Origin: Armatimonadota bacterium | GTDB taxonomy: Bacteria > Armatimonadota > Fimbriimonadia > Fimbriimonadales > Fimbriimonadaceae | Assembly: GCA_023392285.1 (NCBI GenBank) | Contig: JAEVZK010000122.1 | Coordinates: 1-23,450, forward strand | Reading direction: 5' to 3' | Length of the DNA: 23,450 bases | Shown: piece by piece, positions 14,701 through 21,291 of the stretch | Position numbering within the stretch: the first letter of the stretch is position 1 | Layout of the letters: the number at the start of each line of letters is the position of its first letter | Program-made: the position numbers and the translations under genes | The notes under the pieces: generated by a model | Databases searched by the model: none | What the model saw: only the letters and a program-made list of their open reading frames with translations | Told to the model about the DNA's origin: nothing

Positions 14701-15185
14701 TAGTGCGGCCTCCAGACGGGCAGATCCACGAGATTGCCCAGGTGATCGATGTCGTAGCCGAGAGGGTCAACCTTGCGCTTCGGCGAAACGATCGCGTGAG
14801 TGGTCAGATGCTTGATCGATGGATAAGCAGCCTTCAGATCCAAGATGAGCAGTCTCGCGGCTTCTGTCTGTTTCACTGTTGGAAGTTCGTGGCCATCGTC
14901 CAGGTTAACGAAGCTGATCCCAATCGAATAGCCGTTGCAGCCGCTACCGTCAGGCCCAAAGGACACACCGGCATGCCACGCCTCATTTGCGAGCGGAACA
15001 CCCTTGTAAACCGTGCCATCCCTGGCGATGATGTAGTTGTAGCTCAGCCCCCTTTCTCGCAGCGTGTCAATGGCGTTCTGCGCGCTAGAGTCAGGATGCT
15101 CCCGCCCAGCTGTCGCATGCATCACGATCGTGGTCGTGTGCTTGCGGGTGCCACCGTTCTTGAGCCAGGGATTAACGTTGATCAT
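14700..15185 (-). CDS. Endolysin: N-acetylmuramoyl-L-alanine amidase (Amidase_2)
   Basis: The product has 161 residues from the ATG at 15185. An upstream start at 15230 would overlap the neighbour more and is less likely. The enzyme cleaves the amide bond between MurNAc and the peptide stem. The Amidase_2 features are present: TIVMHATAG (zinc ligand His23), SYNYIIARDGTVYKGV, EAWHAGVS, NGYSIGISFVN, then LTTHAIVSPKRKVDPLG with the second zinc His near 130 and the Asp of the VDP motif as third ligand. There is no signal peptide or cell-wall-binding domain, so it needs the holin for access. It overlaps the previous gene by 14 bases. Confidence 0.9.
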   Translation of the reverse strand: MINVNPWLKNGGTRKHTTTIVMHATAGREHPDSSAQNAIDTLRERGLSYNYIIARDGTVYKGVPLANEAWHAGVSFGPDGSGCNGYSIGISFVNLDDGHELPTVKQTEAARLLILDLKAAYPSIKHLTTHAIVSPKRKVDPLGYDIDHLGNLVDLPVWRPH

Positions 15186-15363
15186 CTTGAAGTTCTGCAA
15201 ATCTCCGATGCAGCGCACGAATATTCTCACGCACCTCGGGATAATCGCGGTACGGCTTGAGCGCCTCGATCACACGCATGGCATCGGATGCCGGTGGCAG
15301 ATCGCGATCTCGGTCGCAAACATTGGGAATGGGCGCGTAACGCAGGAATGGATAGCGAGACAT
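15172..15363 (-). CDS. Small unknown protein at the head of the lysis cassette
   Basis: The product has 63 residues from the ATG at 15363. A TTG at 15378 would fall within the terminator. The protein is charged and helical toward the end (ENIRALHRRFAELQDDQR), and the N-terminus is Pro/Tyr-rich (MSRYPFLRYAPIPNVCDRDRDLPPAS). No ribosome binding site is visible. It is the first gene after the terminator and overlaps the endolysin by 14 bases. I do not recognise it. Confidence 0.55.
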   Translation of the reverse strand: MSRYPFLRYAPIPNVCDRDRDLPPASDAMRVIEALKPYRDYPEVRENIRALHRRFAELQDDQR

Positions 15364-15370
15364 TGGATTA

Positions 15371-15415
15371 GAAAGCAAAAGGAGCCGGGCTCCCTGCGGG
15401 GAAGACCAGCTCCTT
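15371..15415 (-). terminator. Rho-independent terminator between early and late blocks
   Basis: The minus-strand RNA forms a 10-bp stem (AAGGAGCTGG at 15415-15406 with CCGGCTCCTT at 15388-15379, one G-U pair), a 17-base loop with a small inner hairpin, then CCTTTTGCTTTC. It lies at the junction of the early/replication genes and the lysis genes, so it would stop leftward transcription unless bypassed. This is the position of lambda tR'-type late control terminators. Confidence 0.65.
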
Positions 15416-15521
15416 CATTTGCATCGCCACGATGCACTCAGACAATACGAGCATGGACAGCCTTGCCGTGTTCAGCCGATGCGATGCACTGAGCAATATC
15501 GGCATAGTTGCAAATCAACTA

Positions 15522-16082
15522 TTAGGCTGCTCTCCCTTCGATTCGTTGCTGAACGAACGATCCAAATTCGTGCAACACCATCCAGAGAAACCGCCGTCGC
15601 GATCGGGTCTGCATACCCGCCGGCCAATAGCGGGCTAGGTGATGATCGAGTACTGGATCCTCGAATCGCGCGAAATCGTAAACCTTGCGCCTCTCGGTGA
15701 TGGGCGAGCTGCTCACCGCGGCCGCTGGCGGATCGTCGCCAGGAGCGAGTGTGACCGTCGAGCCATCGCGTAGCACGTGCTCGATCTGCACCACATGATC
15801 CTCGTAGCCATCGCGAAAGACATACAGCAGCAGCTTGCGCATGAAGCCATCGCCGCCCCAAGCCTTGAGCGCCAGGTCAATGTCGACCACATCATGGAAG
15901 GCGCTGGGCATATCCCCCGGCTTGCCATTGCCTTTGACGCCTGGCCCCGACTGCAGCACTTCCTGCTTGTTGGGCATCGATGAGGCGTCGCCGGTCCCGA
16001 GCAGCTCGCGTTCACGCGCTCCCCAGACGAGCAATCGCCTGAAAACAACTTGCCCTTGAGGTGATTCGAAGCTAAACGCCAC
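15522..16082 (-). CDS. Unknown protein just upstream of the early/late terminator
   Basis: The 186-residue product starts at a GTG overlapping the previous gene by 11 bases, with GGAAGG just upstream. It has a VVDIDLALKAWGGDGFMRKLLLYVFRDGYEDHVVQIEHVL core and an Arg-rich C-terminal helix (YWPAGMQTRSRRRFLWMVLHEFGSFVQQRI). No catalytic or zinc motif is evident. It occupies the place of late regulators (Q-type antiterminators or late activators) in lambdoid phages: last early gene, immediately before a terminator and the lysis cassette. That role is inferred from position alone. Confidence 0.6.
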   Translation of the reverse strand: MAFSFESPQGQVVFRRLLVWGARERELLGTGDASSMPNKQEVLQSGPGVKGNGKPGDMPSAFHDVVDIDLALKAWGGDGFMRKLLLYVFRDGYEDHVVQIEHVLRDGSTVTLAPGDDPPAAAVSSSPITERRKVYDFARFEDPVLDHHLARYWPAGMQTRSRRRFLWMVLHEFGSFVQQRIEGRAA

Positions 16083-16404
16083 CCTGCACCTTCCGATATT
16101 TTTCCGAGAAATCCGCCTCTGGCTCAGTGGATTTGTTTGCGTTGCCTACCTTCCTGCATTGCTGCCATCTATAACAGTGATCACCATTGGCAAGATAGCT
16201 TTTGGAAGTTGATATGCGCAGATCCAGGTGAGCGCGGTTCAGCGTAGCGTACGAAATACCTCGTTGCTTTGCCCACTCGACTATCTCATTGCGGGGAACT
16301 GACGTGTGCGTAGCAAATAGTTGAAGCAAGTATTCGATACATACCGTTCTAGCTGTATCTGGCCTACCAGCTAAACGATTACCTGTCCTGTTGATAAATC
16401 TCAT
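16072..16404 (-). CDS. Free-standing winged-helix DNA-binding protein next to the repeat field
   Basis: The product has 110 residues from the ATG at 16404, with AGGA about nine bases upstream. The frame stays open to 16527, but that extension has no ribosome binding site. The central region reads TARTVCIEYLLQLFATHTSVPRNEIVEWAKQRGISYATLNRAHLDLRISTSKSYLANGDHCYRW. It has the pattern of the C-terminal winged-helix domain of RepA-like helicases and P4-type replication proteins (helix, helix-turn-helix with ISxxTxxRA, then a wing ending in W). Here it is a separate protein, directly after the repeats and the primase-helicase gene. Binding of the repeats is an attractive but untested role. Confidence 0.65.
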   Translation of the reverse strand: MRFINRTGNRLAGRPDTARTVCIEYLLQLFATHTSVPRNEIVEWAKQRGISYATLNRAHLDLRISTSKSYLANGDHCYRWQQCRKVGNANKSTEPEADFSEKYRKVQGGV

Positions 16405-16483
16405 TATGTGAATCCTATTAGGCAGAAAGCAAGCAATAACTAGTCCTTGCTTCTCTCTTGTAGTTCGAGGCGGAATCGTCGAG

Positions 16484-16505
16484 GTCTGGCATGCAATGGC
16501 CAGAC
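16484..16505. repeat. Perfect 7-bp inverted repeat (operator or hairpin)
   Basis: GTCTGGC (16484-16490) and GCCAGAC (16499-16505) are separated by eight bases. It lies in the 150-base spacer between the repeat field and the winged-helix gene. No U-run follows on either strand, so it is more likely a protein-binding site than a terminator. Confidence 0.4.
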
Positions 16506-16557
16506 AATGGGACACCCACCCATTCACTCCTTCACAGGCGACGGGCTAGGTTGAAAT

Positions 16558-16776
16558 GAACCCAACTTGTGCACTAGGTCGAGGTTTTGCCCACCTCCTT
16601 TTGAACCCAACTTGTGCACCTGACAAGTAGATTTGAACCCAACTTGGGTAGTTGTGCACCCACACAGGAAACTGCACAACAGGCGGCGAAAAGCTTGTTG
16701 TGCACCTTGTAGTGCATGTTGGGCAGTAGTGCCCAACATGGGTTAAAAACTGTCTGAAAGGTGCCCAACATGGGTT
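16558..16776. repeat. Iteron-like repeat field, candidate phage replication origin
   Basis: Three copies of GAACCCAACTTG (16558, 16603, 16635) occur; two continue as GTGCAC to give identical 17-mers, and the third resumes with GTTGTGCACC at 16651. Facing them are two copies of GTGCCCAACATGGGTT (16729 and 16761, 32 bp apart, the same spacing as 16603-16635). With one added C, the second of these matches the reverse complement of the 17-mer at 14 of 17 positions. Extra elements are GTTGTGCACC at 16697, TGCACAAC at 16673, and a perfect 10-bp inverted repeat (CATGTTGGGC/GCCCAACATG, 16715-16740). The field starts at the stop of the primase-helicase gene. Converging iterons beside a replication gene are typical of plasmid and phage origins. 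Confidence 0.65.
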
Positions 16777-18665
16777 CAAGCGAACGGGTCATATGGTTCC
16801 TCCTCTCCGTTGATCTTCACGTAGTAGTAAAACGGCCCCGAAGCATCTAATCGTTTAATAACCAGGTCGCCACTCTTAACGAGCTGCTCTCGAGCTCTTT
16901 TAAGTGCCCCCTGGACTCCGATTCCCTCAGCCTCGGCTTGCTCGGCGATAGTTGAGGATTGGCAGTATCGGCCACTTGCAAGCCTGCGGATGAGCTCAAG
17001 CGCTTGGCTAACCTTATTTCCGTTGCCTTTCGAGTCAGTCTCAAAGCAGCCTAAATCCACGTCGTAGACCCACCCGAAGGAGCCGTTATCTTCCTTCTTT
17101 TGAGTGAAGCCGAAGGGCTCGCCAGTGGGCGTCATGATGCTGCCTTTTTCGTGCGTCACTACACGTTGCCCGGGAAAGTTATTCCGGTCAGGATGCCAAC
17201 GAATGAGCAGCTGCGAACGATGGGAATTTCGGAACTGAACTGAGCCGATGCCTAGCTCTGCCGGGCTCTTACCGAGGGTGCCTTTGCCAGTGTGCCTGGC
17301 GTTCAGAATGGCGCATCCCGTGCGCATCGCTACGTTTCGCAAGCCCGCAAGGTGAGGGGCTAATTCAAGTGCGTCGTTAGTGTTCTTAACAAGTCCAGAG
17401 AGATAGTAGATGAGCGCATCGAAGTCGATCATCTTGTAGTTGCAAGCGTGAATCGTCTCTTCCAGCTTGAAAAGTCCGTCACTGTCGATCCGAAAGTCAC
17501 CGTCGAAGATATCGAGGAAGCCTTCCTTGCCACCTAGGTTGCGATAAACGGTCCTCAGTTCGCCGGCCGAGTCTTCAGCGCCGAAGTACAGAGTTCTGAA
17601 GGGCTCAATAGAACGTTTTCCGATGGGGTCGTAGCCGTTAGAGCCACTTGCGGCTAGGGCCAGCATGAATGTTGTTTTTCCTGTCCCTCCGTCAGCATCG
17701 AGGAGGTTGATTGTGCCTAGCCTGACGTGTTGGCCAAACAGGTATTCAGGAGTTTCGAAATCATAAGTTTCAATCGATTTAACACTGAGAATGCCCATCA
17801 GGTCACAGCGGGGGACAAGATCCTGGGCAGTCCAGCCTTCTTGGAAATGATCCGCCGCGTCAGCCTTGGGGATTTCCGGTTTGCACTGCACGACGCTGAT
17901 CTTCTGGCTGACTTTGGCGTCGCGAAGGATCTTGTATATGAGCCGGGCATGATGCTCGCCCGTTTCATCGCGATCGGCGATGATCACGATTTCCTTAGCT
18001 CCTCGTAGCTGCTCGGTATAGGCTCCGTGCCACTTAGGTTGCCTATCTCTTATCCCGGTTGCTCCGAGCCTCGTACTGGTGGCGGACAAGCCGAGGCTGC
18101 GCATGAGGTCGGAAGCCTTCTCGCCTTCGTTTAGGTAGATGGTCTTTCCTGCAGCGATGTCCCGCCGCAACTCAGGCAAGCGATACAGCACCTCCGCTTT
18201 TCCATTCAGATGGTCGATGTTGTAGTGAGTGACCTTCTCGCCTTCCCGGATTCGGTAGGGAACGTCTTTGGTGCCGTCCGGGTAACGGTAAACATCCTTG
18301 TCGAAAACGTAAGATCCAGCTGCGTCGTGATAGCTATAAGTCCGCTCAAACTTCCGAGTTGAAAGGTTGCTTCGTTTGGGCTTCTGGGATTCAGAATTCT
18401 CGCCGCCCAGTATCTTCAAGGCTTCCGTGAAAGATACGTGGCGACGCTTCATCACCCACGTGAAAACGTCACCCTTCGCGCCACATGCGCCACAAATGAA
18501 GAATTGTTCTGCTGGCTTCACGTCGAGTGACGGATGCTTGTCGGTATGAAAAGGGCAAAGTCCCTTCAAGACTTTGCCTTCCTTCTTAAGCGATACCTCG
18601 GCTCCAATCACCCGTTCAATGGGATTGGCGGCTTTAATCCGCTCCTTATCCGCATCCGTGATCAC
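16776..18665 (-). CDS. Primase-helicase: CHC2 zinc finger + TOPRIM + P-loop ATPase + winged helix
   Basis: The 629-residue product starts at a GTG overlapping the previous stop (GTGA). Residues 37-61 form a DnaG-type zinc finger (Cys37, His40, Cys58, Cys61) used in template recognition. A TOPRIM-like domain follows, with NEGEK at 179-183 and the acidic pair ADRDE at 230-234 (metal binding for primer synthesis). A RepA-type ATPase domain starts with Walker A DADGGTGKTT at 323-332, with MIDFDALIYYLSG as the likely Walker B strand and NARHTGKG further on. The C-terminal 90 residues look like a winged helix (QSSTIAEQAEAEGIGVQGALKRAREQL). One protein therefore could unwind and prime at the adjacent repeats. 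No polymerase is seen, so the host enzyme must elongate. Confidence 0.88.
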   Translation of the reverse strand: MITDADKERIKAANPIERVIGAEVSLKKEGKVLKGLCPFHTDKHPSLDVKPAEQFFICGACGAKGDVFTWVMKRRHVSFTEALKILGGENSESQKPKRSNLSTRKFERTYSYHDAAGSYVFDKDVYRYPDGTKDVPYRIREGEKVTHYNIDHLNGKAEVLYRLPELRRDIAAGKTIYLNEGEKASDLMRSLGLSATSTRLGATGIRDRQPKWHGAYTEQLRGAKEIVIIADRDETGEHHARLIYKILRDAKVSQKISVVQCKPEIPKADAADHFQEGWTAQDLVPRCDLMGILSVKSIETYDFETPEYLFGQHVRLGTINLLDADGGTGKTTFMLALAASGSNGYDPIGKRSIEPFRTLYFGAEDSAGELRTVYRNLGGKEGFLDIFDGDFRIDSDGLFKLEETIHACNYKMIDFDALIYYLSGLVKNTNDALELAPHLAGLRNVAMRTGCAILNARHTGKGTLGKSPAELGIGSVQFRNSHRSQLLIRWHPDRNNFPGQRVVTHEKGSIMTPTGEPFGFTQKKEDNGSFGWVYDVDLGCFETDSKGNGNKVSQALELIRRLASGRYCQSSTIAEQAEAEGIGVQGALKRAREQLVKSGDLVIKRLDASGPFYYYVKINGEEEPYDPFA

Positions 18666-19018
18666 GAAGCGAGTTCGATCTCCTCGACTTCTTCGGATGG
18701 GAATAGAATGCCGGCCAGAATCACGGACTCAAATCCGGCAAGTCTCATGTTGACCAGCGCCTGACGTAAAGACAGGTCGTCCTCGGAGGTCCCTTGCTTC
18801 ATCAAAGCCTGTGCGTTACGGGCATGTTGAGCCACGCGGCGGCACTGATCGCTGATCAATAAGCGGGCATGCCGAATCGCCTTAGCGTCCTTCGATTTAA
18901 CTTTCGTGATGAGATCAGCTTGAGTGAGCTGCAAACGCTTTGTCGTGAGCTCAACTAGGTTGCTGTGAGCGGTTATCTCGTCAAGGCTGATTCTCTTGAT
19001 GCGGTCTTCATTTGTCAT
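18662..19018 (-). CDS. Small helical early protein, unknown function
   Basis: The product has 118 residues from the ATG at 19018, with AAGGGG eight bases upstream. An in-frame start at 19054 is weaker. The protein is almost entirely helical and charged (ISLDEITAHSNLVELTTKRLQLTQADLITKVKSKDAKAIRHARLLISDQCRRVAQHARNAQ). An acidic tail, SEEVEEIELAS, follows. It overlaps the primase-helicase start by four bases, so the two are translated together. A helicase-loader-like or single-strand-binding helper role is imaginable, but no family signature is visible. Confidence 0.65.
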   Translation of the reverse strand: MTNEDRIKRISLDEITAHSNLVELTTKRLQLTQADLITKVKSKDAKAIRHARLLISDQCRRVAQHARNAQALMKQGTSEDDLSLRQALVNMRLAGFESVILAGILFPSEEVEEIELAS

Positions 19019-19063
19019 TCGGTTTCCCCTTACGGAAGCGGTCGGGGAGGACATGAGCTATAA

Positions 19064-19348
19064 TTAAGCCGATTGCTGGCTGTGCTCATTCCTCGCGGAT
19101 GGGTCGGTTAGTTGGGGCTCGTCGTGCAAGGACTGAGCCCCTCTCATTTGGGCGACAATCGCGGTTCGATGCCTTTTAAGGTATTTGAAAAGCGTCCGCT
19201 CTTTAATTCCGAATCTCCGAGCTACAACTTTCGCCTTGGGCTCTTCGGGACCCAAAAACTCACGGCATGCTTCGATCTGTCGTTCAATTGACAGAGGAGA
19301 GCTGCGCTGCTTCGTTACTAGCTGGTCGTTGTGCTGGATTTGATGCAT
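19064..19348 (-). CDS. Small HTH protein, first gene of the leftward early operon
   Basis: The product has 94 residues from the ATG at 19348. A longer frame starts at a TTG at 19372, inside the operator-like repeat. The centre reads IERQIEACREFLGPEEPKAKVVARRFGIKERTLFKYLKRHRTAIVAQMRG, a helix-turn-helix of the transposase/homeodomain-like kind (VARRFGIKERTLFKYLKRH). The ends are Gln/Ser-rich. No clear ribosome binding site is present, so it may be translated from a near-leaderless message. It is divergent from the repressor gene at 19489, the position of a Cro-type or early activator gene. Confidence 0.6.
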   Translation of the reverse strand: MHQIQHNDQLVTKQRSSPLSIERQIEACREFLGPEEPKAKVVARRFGIKERTLFKYLKRHRTAIVAQMRGAQSLHDEPQLTDPSARNEHSQQSA

Positions 19349-19366
19349 CAGTGATTCACTATTAAA

Positions 19367-19431
19367 CCACAAGTGTCACTATTGTGGGGTGAACGAGTGC
19401 AGCAATTTACGCATAATCTGTTTTTGTGGGG
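19367..19431. promoter_or_regulatory. Operator-like repeats between divergent regulators
   Basis: In the 140-bp divergent region, CCACAA-N9-TTGTGG (19367-19387) forms a 21-bp near-palindrome (8 of 10 pairs match). TTGTGGGG recurs at 19382-19389 and 19424-19431, 42 bp apart. These are candidate operators for the repressor and/or the opposing HTH protein. I could not place convincing -35/-10 pairs by eye. Confidence 0.45.
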
Positions 19432-19488
19432 CGACAAGAACCGATCGATCTGAAGTTACTGATACAAACAGTAAAAGGAGCAGGCAAG

Positions 19489-20160
19489 ATGGCTGCTCGG
19501 CTTGAAGGGTTTGATATAAAGCGGGCAAGACTAGCCCGAAATCTTTCTCAAACAGAGTTCGCCCGACTTATGGGTGCTACAAGAAACATGGTTGCCTCAT
19601 ACGAAACGGGAAGAACTCGCCCTAGCCAAGAATTTGCAGAAAAGTTTAGGTCTTGGAACCGCTCCGAGTGGGTCTTGGATGAGCATTGGACTCCCTTTCT
19701 GGGGACGGAGCACTTCGACGAACGGTTTGCTGAGATCGGGGTGCTGATGTTAACACCTACACGTCTCCGCCAAGCTGCGCAAGGTGTTGAGTCGATTCGC
19801 ATTCCCTCGATGTTTGCAGGGCCCGGTAGGTTTGCCGTCTATTTGGATGAAAAACTTTCGGGAGGATTCCTCCCAGGCGATATTCTCATCTTCGCACCAA
19901 TAACTCAGCTTCGGCCAGAGCGGATGATGCTGGTACGAGTTTCGGAGGAAGAGTTGATCGAAATAGCGAAAGTAGAACGGTTCGGCGTGCCAGCAAGTCG
20001 TTATAAGCTTAGAAGCTTACGTTCTCACGAACTGATTGAAGGAGATGTCGAAGGTGTGCTTATTGCAAGACTGCGAAATTACGAGATGTTGAGCGGAATC
20101 GCAGAGTGGGATGAGAGCGGACTAATTTGGCAGAACGACGAGGAAAATCGAAATTTATAA
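19489..20160 (+). CDS. CI-like XRE repressor with a degenerate S24-type C-terminal domain
   Basis: The product has 223 residues from the ATG at 19489. AAAGGAG ends eight bases before it, so the GTG at 19426 is rejected. Residues about 8-45 are a canonical XRE helix-turn-helix (IKRARLARNLSQTEFARLMGATRNMVASYETGRTRPSQEF). A C-terminal part around 115-185 resembles the LexA/CI fold (RFAVYLDEKLSGGFLPGDILIFAPI, then MMLVRVSEEELIEIAKVERFG). The usual GDSM serine is absent: the aligned position is Glu or Lys, so self-cleavage is doubtful. It diverges from the early HTH gene across an operator-like region and likely maintains lysogeny. Confidence 0.8.
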   Translation: MAARLEGFDIKRARLARNLSQTEFARLMGATRNMVASYETGRTRPSQEFAEKFRSWNRSEWVLDEHWTPFLGTEHFDERFAEIGVLMLTPTRLRQAAQGVESIRIPSMFAGPGRFAVYLDEKLSGGFLPGDILIFAPITQLRPERMMLVRVSEEELIEIAKVERFGVPASRYKLRSLRSHELIEGDVEGVLIARLRNYEMLSGIAEWDESGLIWQNDEENRNL

Positions 20161-20175
20161 ACGTTGATTCATAAG

Positions 20176-20203
20176 TGTGTTGAATTTGTGTTATCATTGT
20201 GTT
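20176..20203 (+). promoter_or_regulatory. Three TGTGTT repeats at exact 11-bp spacing
   Basis: TGTGTT lies at 20176, 20187 and 20198, each 11 bp apart (one helical turn), in the 74-base gap between the repressor and the 20235 gene. Same-face tandem sites are a usual form of cooperative operator or activator array. TTATCAT between copies two and three could serve as a -10 element. The regulator is unknown; the repressor just upstream is the simplest guess. Confidence 0.5.
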
Positions 20204-20234
20204 GTCCCTTGCACGGACAAAGGAGATTTACCTC

Positions 20235-20798
20235 ATGGCACAGCCAGCAATCACTCAGTCACCCGAGCGCCCATCGCTCACCGTCGAACAGTCGGAAGAG
20301 ACTCTTTCCTGTTCATTCTTCAAATCAACCGGCAAACCGATCGAAGTTCACTTTGAGGAGGATCGCGGACGCAAAGTCCCCGAAACCGCCTTCTGCGTCT
20401 TCGATCACGTCAAGAAGGTTCCGGATCCTGCTGACGACAACGGTCTCAGCGTAGCCATTGCGAAAATCGACCGCTTCCTCAAACCTGAATGGCAAACGCT
20501 AGTCGTCAGCGGGCACATCGATGAAGGAGAGGATGAGTCGGGCTTGCGCTTGAACCTTGTATCGGGCAATGCGGTGGTATCTAGCTTTACTCTCAAAGGC
20601 TACATCTCTGGAATGCTCTCCGTTCGCTTGGCTGGCGGAGAGGGAGGTTACATTACCGATTACATCGGCACCTTCTTTCGCAAGGTGCGGGCAGATTGGG
20701 CCGCTCAATGCGGCTATCCAGCTAATTACCCTTGGGCTGACGAAATAATCATCGGCGAAAATGGGCAACTGGAGATCACCATTTGGCCATGTCAATAG
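20235..20798 (+). CDS. Unknown 187-residue protein of the lysogeny block
   Basis: The ATG at 20235 has AAAGGAGAT upstream, so the longer frame from 20199 is not needed. The protein is mixed alpha/beta and acidic. Notable pieces are SCSFFKSTGKPIEVHFEEDRGRKVPETAFCVFDHVKKVPDPADDNGLSVAIAKIDRFL, LVVSGHIDEGEDESGLRLNLVSGNAVVSSFTL and a C-terminal GYPANYPWADEIIIGENGQLEITIWP. No known motif, membrane segment or catalytic set is seen. It has its own putative control region (the 11-bp repeat array), suggesting separate regulation from the repressor. It could be an antirepressor, immunity or host-modifying factor, all speculative. Confidence 0.75.
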   Translation: MAQPAITQSPERPSLTVEQSEETLSCSFFKSTGKPIEVHFEEDRGRKVPETAFCVFDHVKKVPDPADDNGLSVAIAKIDRFLKPEWQTLVVSGHIDEGEDESGLRLNLVSGNAVVSSFTLKGYISGMLSVRLAGGEGGYITDYIGTFFRKVRADWAAQCGYPANYPWADEIIIGENGQLEITIWPCQ

Positions 20799-21055
20799 GG
20801 AGAGGCTCGTTGAAACCGAATAGAAAAGCAACCCGTCTTTCCGAAGCTCCTCTCTCGGAGCTTCGGCTCCGCCTCAGCCTGAACATTCCTGAAGCGCGGA
20901 GGCTGAGCGGACTAAGCCGCCCACGCATCGAAGAACTCCTAGATAACGGCTCCTGGCCGTGGTTCTGGGAAGGGAAGCGCCGACGCATCATCACCCAAGG
21001 AATAGTAGATTGGCAGACCGCAAAGGCGCACGAGTCGATGGGTGTGGCATCGTGA
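20789..21055 (+). CDS. Excisionase-like HTH (MerR-type) protein
   Basis: The product has 88 residues from the ATG at 20789, overlapping the previous gene by ten bases. A TTG at 20810, five bases after AGGGAGAGG, is a credible alternative. Residues about 30-80 fit the excisionase-family winged HTH: LNIPEARRLSGLSRPRIEELLDNGSWPWFWEGKRRRIITQGIVDWQ. This is the usual pattern of helix, turn, helix, short wing with RRR, and a final WL/W-like helix. It likely bends DNA at the attachment site to favour excision or regulates the integrase. It is followed by two small genes and the integrase. The N-terminal coding region contains a strong hairpin. Confidence 0.65.
   Translation: MSIGRGSLKPNRKATRLSEAPLSELRLRLSLNIPEARRLSGLSRPRIEELLDNGSWPWFWEGKRRRIITQGIVDWQTAKAHESMGVAS
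20841..20907 (+). other. Two tandem RNA hairpins inside the excisionase-like gene
   Basis: CCGAAGCTCC (20841-20850) and GGAGCTTCGG (20857-20866) form a perfect 10-bp stem with a 6-base loop. CTCAGCC (20873-20879) and GGCTGAG (20901-20907) form a second, 7-bp stem. Neither is followed by a U-run, so they are not simple terminators. They lie just after the start region and could slow translation or act as an RNA-level switch. Confidence 0.5.
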
Positions 21056-21291
21056 ATATCGCGCTTGTCGCTCAAGGGTTTGATGATTCGAAGGCGTATG
21101 AGGCTGCTTCCGAAAACTACGTGAAGAAAACGCTCGACTTGTACGAGCGGGTGAAGCACCTGATCAAGCCCGGGATGTCTTACGACAGCTTTGTCGAACA
21201 TGACGATTGGTGCAAAGGCTTAAATGGTGGCGTCGGTTGCAACTGCAATCCCGATGTCTACGTCGAGATCGACGGGAAGCTCTATAAATGA
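21052..21291 (+). CDS. Small unknown acidic protein
   Basis: The 79-residue product starts at a GTG overlapping the previous stop (GTGA). The frame also extends upstream to 20959 but that part overlies the excisionase-like gene and reads as Arg/His-rich noise. The product has a helical centre (FDDSKAYEAASENYVKKTLDLYERVKHLIKPGMSYDSFVEHDDWCKGL) and a C-terminal GGVGCNCNPDVYVEIDGKLYK. Three cysteines (WCKGL, GCNC) could bind metal. The family is not recognised. It overlaps the next gene by four bases. Confidence 0.65.
   Translation: MNIALVAQGFDDSKAYEAASENYVKKTLDLYERVKHLIKPGMSYDSFVEHDDWCKGLNGGVGCNCNPDVYVEIDGKLYK

Noticed and set aside
15368..15505. A 45-codon minus-strand frame between the 15522 gene and the lysis cassette
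   Set aside because: No ribosome binding site is present and its end runs through the terminator stem, so the coding look is probably a by-product of the hairpin.
16524..16792. Three overlapping minus-strand frames of 71-77 codons over the iteron field
   Set aside because: All three frames are open at once, none has a ribosome binding site, and their repeated peptide pieces simply reflect the DNA repeats. This is an origin-like repeat field, not genes.
19426..19488. Upstream GTG start adding 21 residues to the repressor
   Set aside because: The ATG at 19489 has AAAGGAG at ideal spacing and begins where XRE repressors normally begin. The extension overlaps the operator-like TTGTGGGG.
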